A stretch of 10,250 bases of DNA from RGIG1828 sp045546535 (GTDB lineage: Bacteria > Bacillota > Clostridia > UMGS1810), in the NCBI GenBank assembly GCA_045546535.1, contig JAZQDA010000111.1:1-10250 (forward strand). Direction: 5' to 3'. Shown here piece after piece: positions 9,201 to 10,250 of this stretch. Position 1 is the first letter of the stretch. Each line of letters begins with the position of its first letter. Both the position numbers and the translations under genes were made by a program. The notes below the pieces were generated by a model. The model searched no databases and was not told the DNA's origin. It was given only the letters and a program-made list of their open reading frames with translations.

Positions 9201-9791
9201 GAAAATGATATATACTCTCCATACGATAACCAAAACCTTTTATCACCAAATGAGTTTGGCAAAAACCGTAGTACTGGCGGTGCCCGATACGGCACACTTA
9301 TACATTTTATAATGGAAAAAATTGATTTTACGGCTATTAAATGCACAGAAGATGTTATAAGTCAAATAAAAAAACTTTCAGAAAAGAATCTTATCACGCA
9401 AGAAGAATTTGATATTTTGAATGTTGATTCAATATGTAAATTTTTTGAGTCAGACCTTGCACAATCAGTAGTTCTCCAAAGTGACAAATTAAAAAAAGAA
9501 TATTCATTTAAATATTTAAGGAATGCATCAGATATTTTTGGTATTGATACTCAGGATAAAATTGTAGTTCAGGGGACTATTGATGCGTTTTTCGAGGATA
9601 GTGACGGACAAATTGTTGTCTTTGACTATAAAACTGATAAAATAACATCTGATAATACTGTTTCAGATATAGTCAAAATGTATAGTTCTCAGTTAGAACT
9701 TTACTCACACGCTCTTGAAGAAATAACAGGAAAAAAAGTTAAAGAAAAATATCTGTATCTCTTCGATGCAGGAGAATTTGTATTAGTATGA
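6210..9791 (+). CDS. addA: AddA, ATP-dependent helicase/nuclease subunit A
   Basis: This 1193-residue protein (B. subtilis AddA is about 1232) is the motor subunit of AddAB, a 3'-5' superfamily 1 helicase with a nuclease domain at its end. Helicase motifs in order are: Q7 of the Q-motif; Walker A AAAGSGKT (22-29); motif Ia, TYTSAAASEIKERI from 56; STIHSF (98-103); Walker B, DEYQD (383-387); GDMKQS (413-418) with Q417; LSRNFRSN with R455 and R458; TIHKSKGLEF (774-783); and LRVLYVALTR (846-855) with the arginine finger R855. The nuclease domain begins at GTLIH (1028-1032), then D1125 in QGTIDAF, and D1139-Y1140-K1141 in FDYKTDK. Every key residue is present, so both activities are expected. In the AddAB model, AddA cuts the strand that ends 3' at the break, until Chi, and AddB cuts the other strand. 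The Chi sequence of this organism cannot be read from the gene. Start is fixed by the overlap with addB and AGAGGTGAT at 6196-6204. Confidence 0.98.
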   Translation: MNWTKEQNYAIDLPVSDMIVSAAAGSGKTAVMAERILKRLTDPENSVDIDRILVVTYTSAAASEIKERIMKKVLEELDNGYSEKLSSQLLKLPYAHISTIHSFCLELIKKYFYVLGIDPNVKIADQTDVNVYKKKAAQKVIDAYYDSEDSVFKSLVCDYTHKNDNSFSDLIIKIYDFSRTMPNPEKWLDSLKLAYTKDFTRLFDTLTHYAHLAGQQVIKKYETIIEKCGDDIDNSIIKNFIISEKEKIQSALSNTEYEALRDALLEIKYENWRLAKGPDHIRPYAYNIRKEAKELTEKIVSKYLPLSIETIEEDNKRLYPYVEKFSEIVKDFGLEYDAIKRENNTIDFSDFEHLALKLLKNPDGLPSDIAISISNDFDEIYIDEYQDCNNIQNEIFECISGKLRGKPNIFCVGDMKQSIYSFRDSNPLLFRDKCDRFPLFDGGEVCESNKIFLSRNFRSNLAILNFANFVFSQIMTKDCGDIDYTDDEKLYYSGSYETVNDDTKSIDITLIDTSNTFGDSYDLKTPSELNPLEAEAVEVGKKINSIISSGYMLYDKKKGIQRSAEYKDIVILMRSVSTPAPVFEKVLSGMGIPVYTDKGGAYFEAEEIRFLMSLLKIIDNPDDDISLVTVMKNPVFGFDENMLLKIRLGSRQGSYYNCVRKYAETKQDELGEKLKSFLLKLDIYYKKSRYMDTDEFLSYIIRDTDYMTLLSLSSDSKLKKTNVNYLQKKAREFEKNGYRGIYSFVRFTENYKHENASESAKIMTENDNAVRIMTIHKSKGLEFPIVFLSTLGRQFNKSDSNAKIVMHKDYGIGIESVYRNLGVRYKSINSIAIKTKQSFEAISEELRVLYVALTRPMEKLFLTASISNASLRLKKIEDALVPENEKISPYNILMSNSMIDILLYSVMRASKYPKTSQSSFKKVIELDANFKVELLNINEITGESHSNQEKNWESFYDGPTESYEMLKENLEFEYTHKKSSLIPPNMTVTEIKRHFNDENDIYSPYDNQNLLSPNEFGKNRSTGGARYGTLIHFIMEKIDFTAIKCTEDVISQIKKLSEKNLITQEEFDILNVDSICKFFESDLAQSVVLQSDKLKKEYSFKYLRNASDIFGIDTQDKIVVQGTIDAFFEDSDGQIVVFDYKTDKITSDNTVSDIVKMYSSQLELYSHALEEITGKKVKEKYLYLFDAGEFVLV

Positions 9792-9813
9792 ATTTCGAAG
9801 GAAAGGAGAAATT

Positions 9814-10250
9814 ATGAAAGAAAAAAATCAATATAAATCTTTAAGCGAGGACTTGCAAAAAAAGATATTAGAAAAAAATCCATCTCTTAAACAGAATCTC
9901 AAACAGTGCCAAAGAAGACGAAACGACCACGATATAGCAAATCTCTGGCGACCTGCATATGTAAGGGATTGCGAAAAAATTATACATTGTCCGTATTATA
10001 ATCGCTACTCAGATAAAACTCAGGTTTTCTCGTTTTATAAAAACGATGATATATCTCACCGCAGTCTGCATGTGCAACTTGTTTCAAGAATTGCCCGTAA
10101 CATTTCTTCTCTTCTTGGATTAAATCAGGATTTGACAGAAGCAATCGCACTTGGGCACGACCTCGGGCACCCGCCGTTCGGACACGCAGGTGAATCATGC
10201 CTTAACGAAATTTCAATCCAGAGAACAGGCAGAGCATTTATGCATAATCT
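9814..10250 (+). CDS. dGTPase-like HD-domain phosphohydrolase (5' part only)
   Basis: The first 145 codons are present and the gene runs off the right edge, so total length and C-terminus are unknown. HD-domain landmarks of the dGTP triphosphohydrolase family are clear: RD...IIH (51-58), DKTQVF (67-72), a first metal histidine H86 with SRIARNI (91-97), and GHDLGHPPFGHAGE (114-127) containing the H115-D116 pair plus H119 and H124. H144-N145 at the edge also fits the family. The segment that reads HSKAFRRL in classical bacterial dGTPases is HCPYYNRY here (58-65), as I recall from a separate Firmicute subfamily. Expected chemistry is hydrolysis of a deoxynucleoside triphosphate to nucleoside and triphosphate; activity and specificity are inferred. 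AAAGGAGAA at 9802-9810 sets the start. It lies 22 bases after addA with no terminator, so co-transcription is likely. No symbol is given because the subfamily differs from dgt. Confidence 0.85.
   Translation, partial: MKEKNQYKSLSEDLQKKILEKNPSLKQNLKQCQRRRNDHDIANLWRPAYVRDCEKIIHCPYYNRYSDKTQVFSFYKNDDISHRSLHVQLVSRIARNISSLLGLNQDLTEAIALGHDLGHPPFGHAGESCLNEISIQRTGRAFMHN

Noticed and set aside
1..10200. Open frames of 60-116 codons on the minus strand and a few overlapping frames.
   Set aside because: They lie opposite strongly supported genes, lack family resemblance, and have no convincing ribosome sites. They are by-products of AT-rich coding sequence on the other strand.
121..10250. Occurrences of AGCGG, the B. 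subtilis Chi sequence, scattered along the window.
   Set aside because: The Chi sequence recognised by this organism's AddAB is unknown, the pentamer is expected by chance, and enrichment cannot be judged from 10 kb without whole-genome counts.
1155..10250. Possibility that the ABC exporter, AddAB-like helicase-nuclease and HD phosphohydrolase form an undescribed defence system.
   Set aside because: AddA and AddB match the housekeeping recombination enzymes across their full length with all motifs, HD dNTPases of this kind are common chromosomal genes, and there are no mobile-element marks or composition shift. Ordinary operon packing explains the arrangement better.

Overview
The window is AT-rich DNA, and its codon use favours ATA, AGA, TTA and AAA. 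Genes have strong purine-rich ribosome sites (AAGGGG, AGAGGTGAT, AAAGGAGAA). Together with an AddAB-type recombination nuclease whose AddB carries iron-sulfur cysteines, this points to a low-GC Firmicute, most likely an anaerobic Clostridia lineage. I cannot name the species from the sequence.

All five genes lie on the + strand and are tightly packed. In order: an AT-rich leader (1-120); an aldo/keto reductase of the YghZ/AKR14 type (121-1119); a single-polypeptide type I ABC exporter half-transporter (1155-2873); addB (2905-6210); addA (6210-9791), whose start codon overlaps the addB stop; and the first 145 codons of a dGTPase-like HD-domain phosphohydrolase (9814 to the window end). The gaps are 35, 31, -1 and 22 bases. 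None contains a hairpin followed by a T-run, so co-transcription of all five is plausible. Only the addB-addA coupling is strongly supported.

AddA and AddB together form the helicase-nuclease that processes double-strand breaks for RecA-mediated recombination in most Firmicutes. Both subunits look intact: AddA has all superfamily 1 helicase motifs and a nuclease domain; AddB has a P-loop, a nuclease domain and four cysteines in the Fe-S spacing. The HD phosphohydrolase that follows may act on deoxynucleoside triphosphates, a loose functional link to DNA metabolism. The reductase and the exporter have no obvious link to repair.

No long intergenic stretch, RNA gene, insertion sequence, phage gene or CRISPR array is visible. 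I see no evidence for an undescribed system; this reads as an ordinary chromosomal housekeeping region. The points most worth a second look are the 12-base palindrome in the leader, the non-canonical dGTPase subfamily at the right edge, and the unusual gene company upstream of addB.
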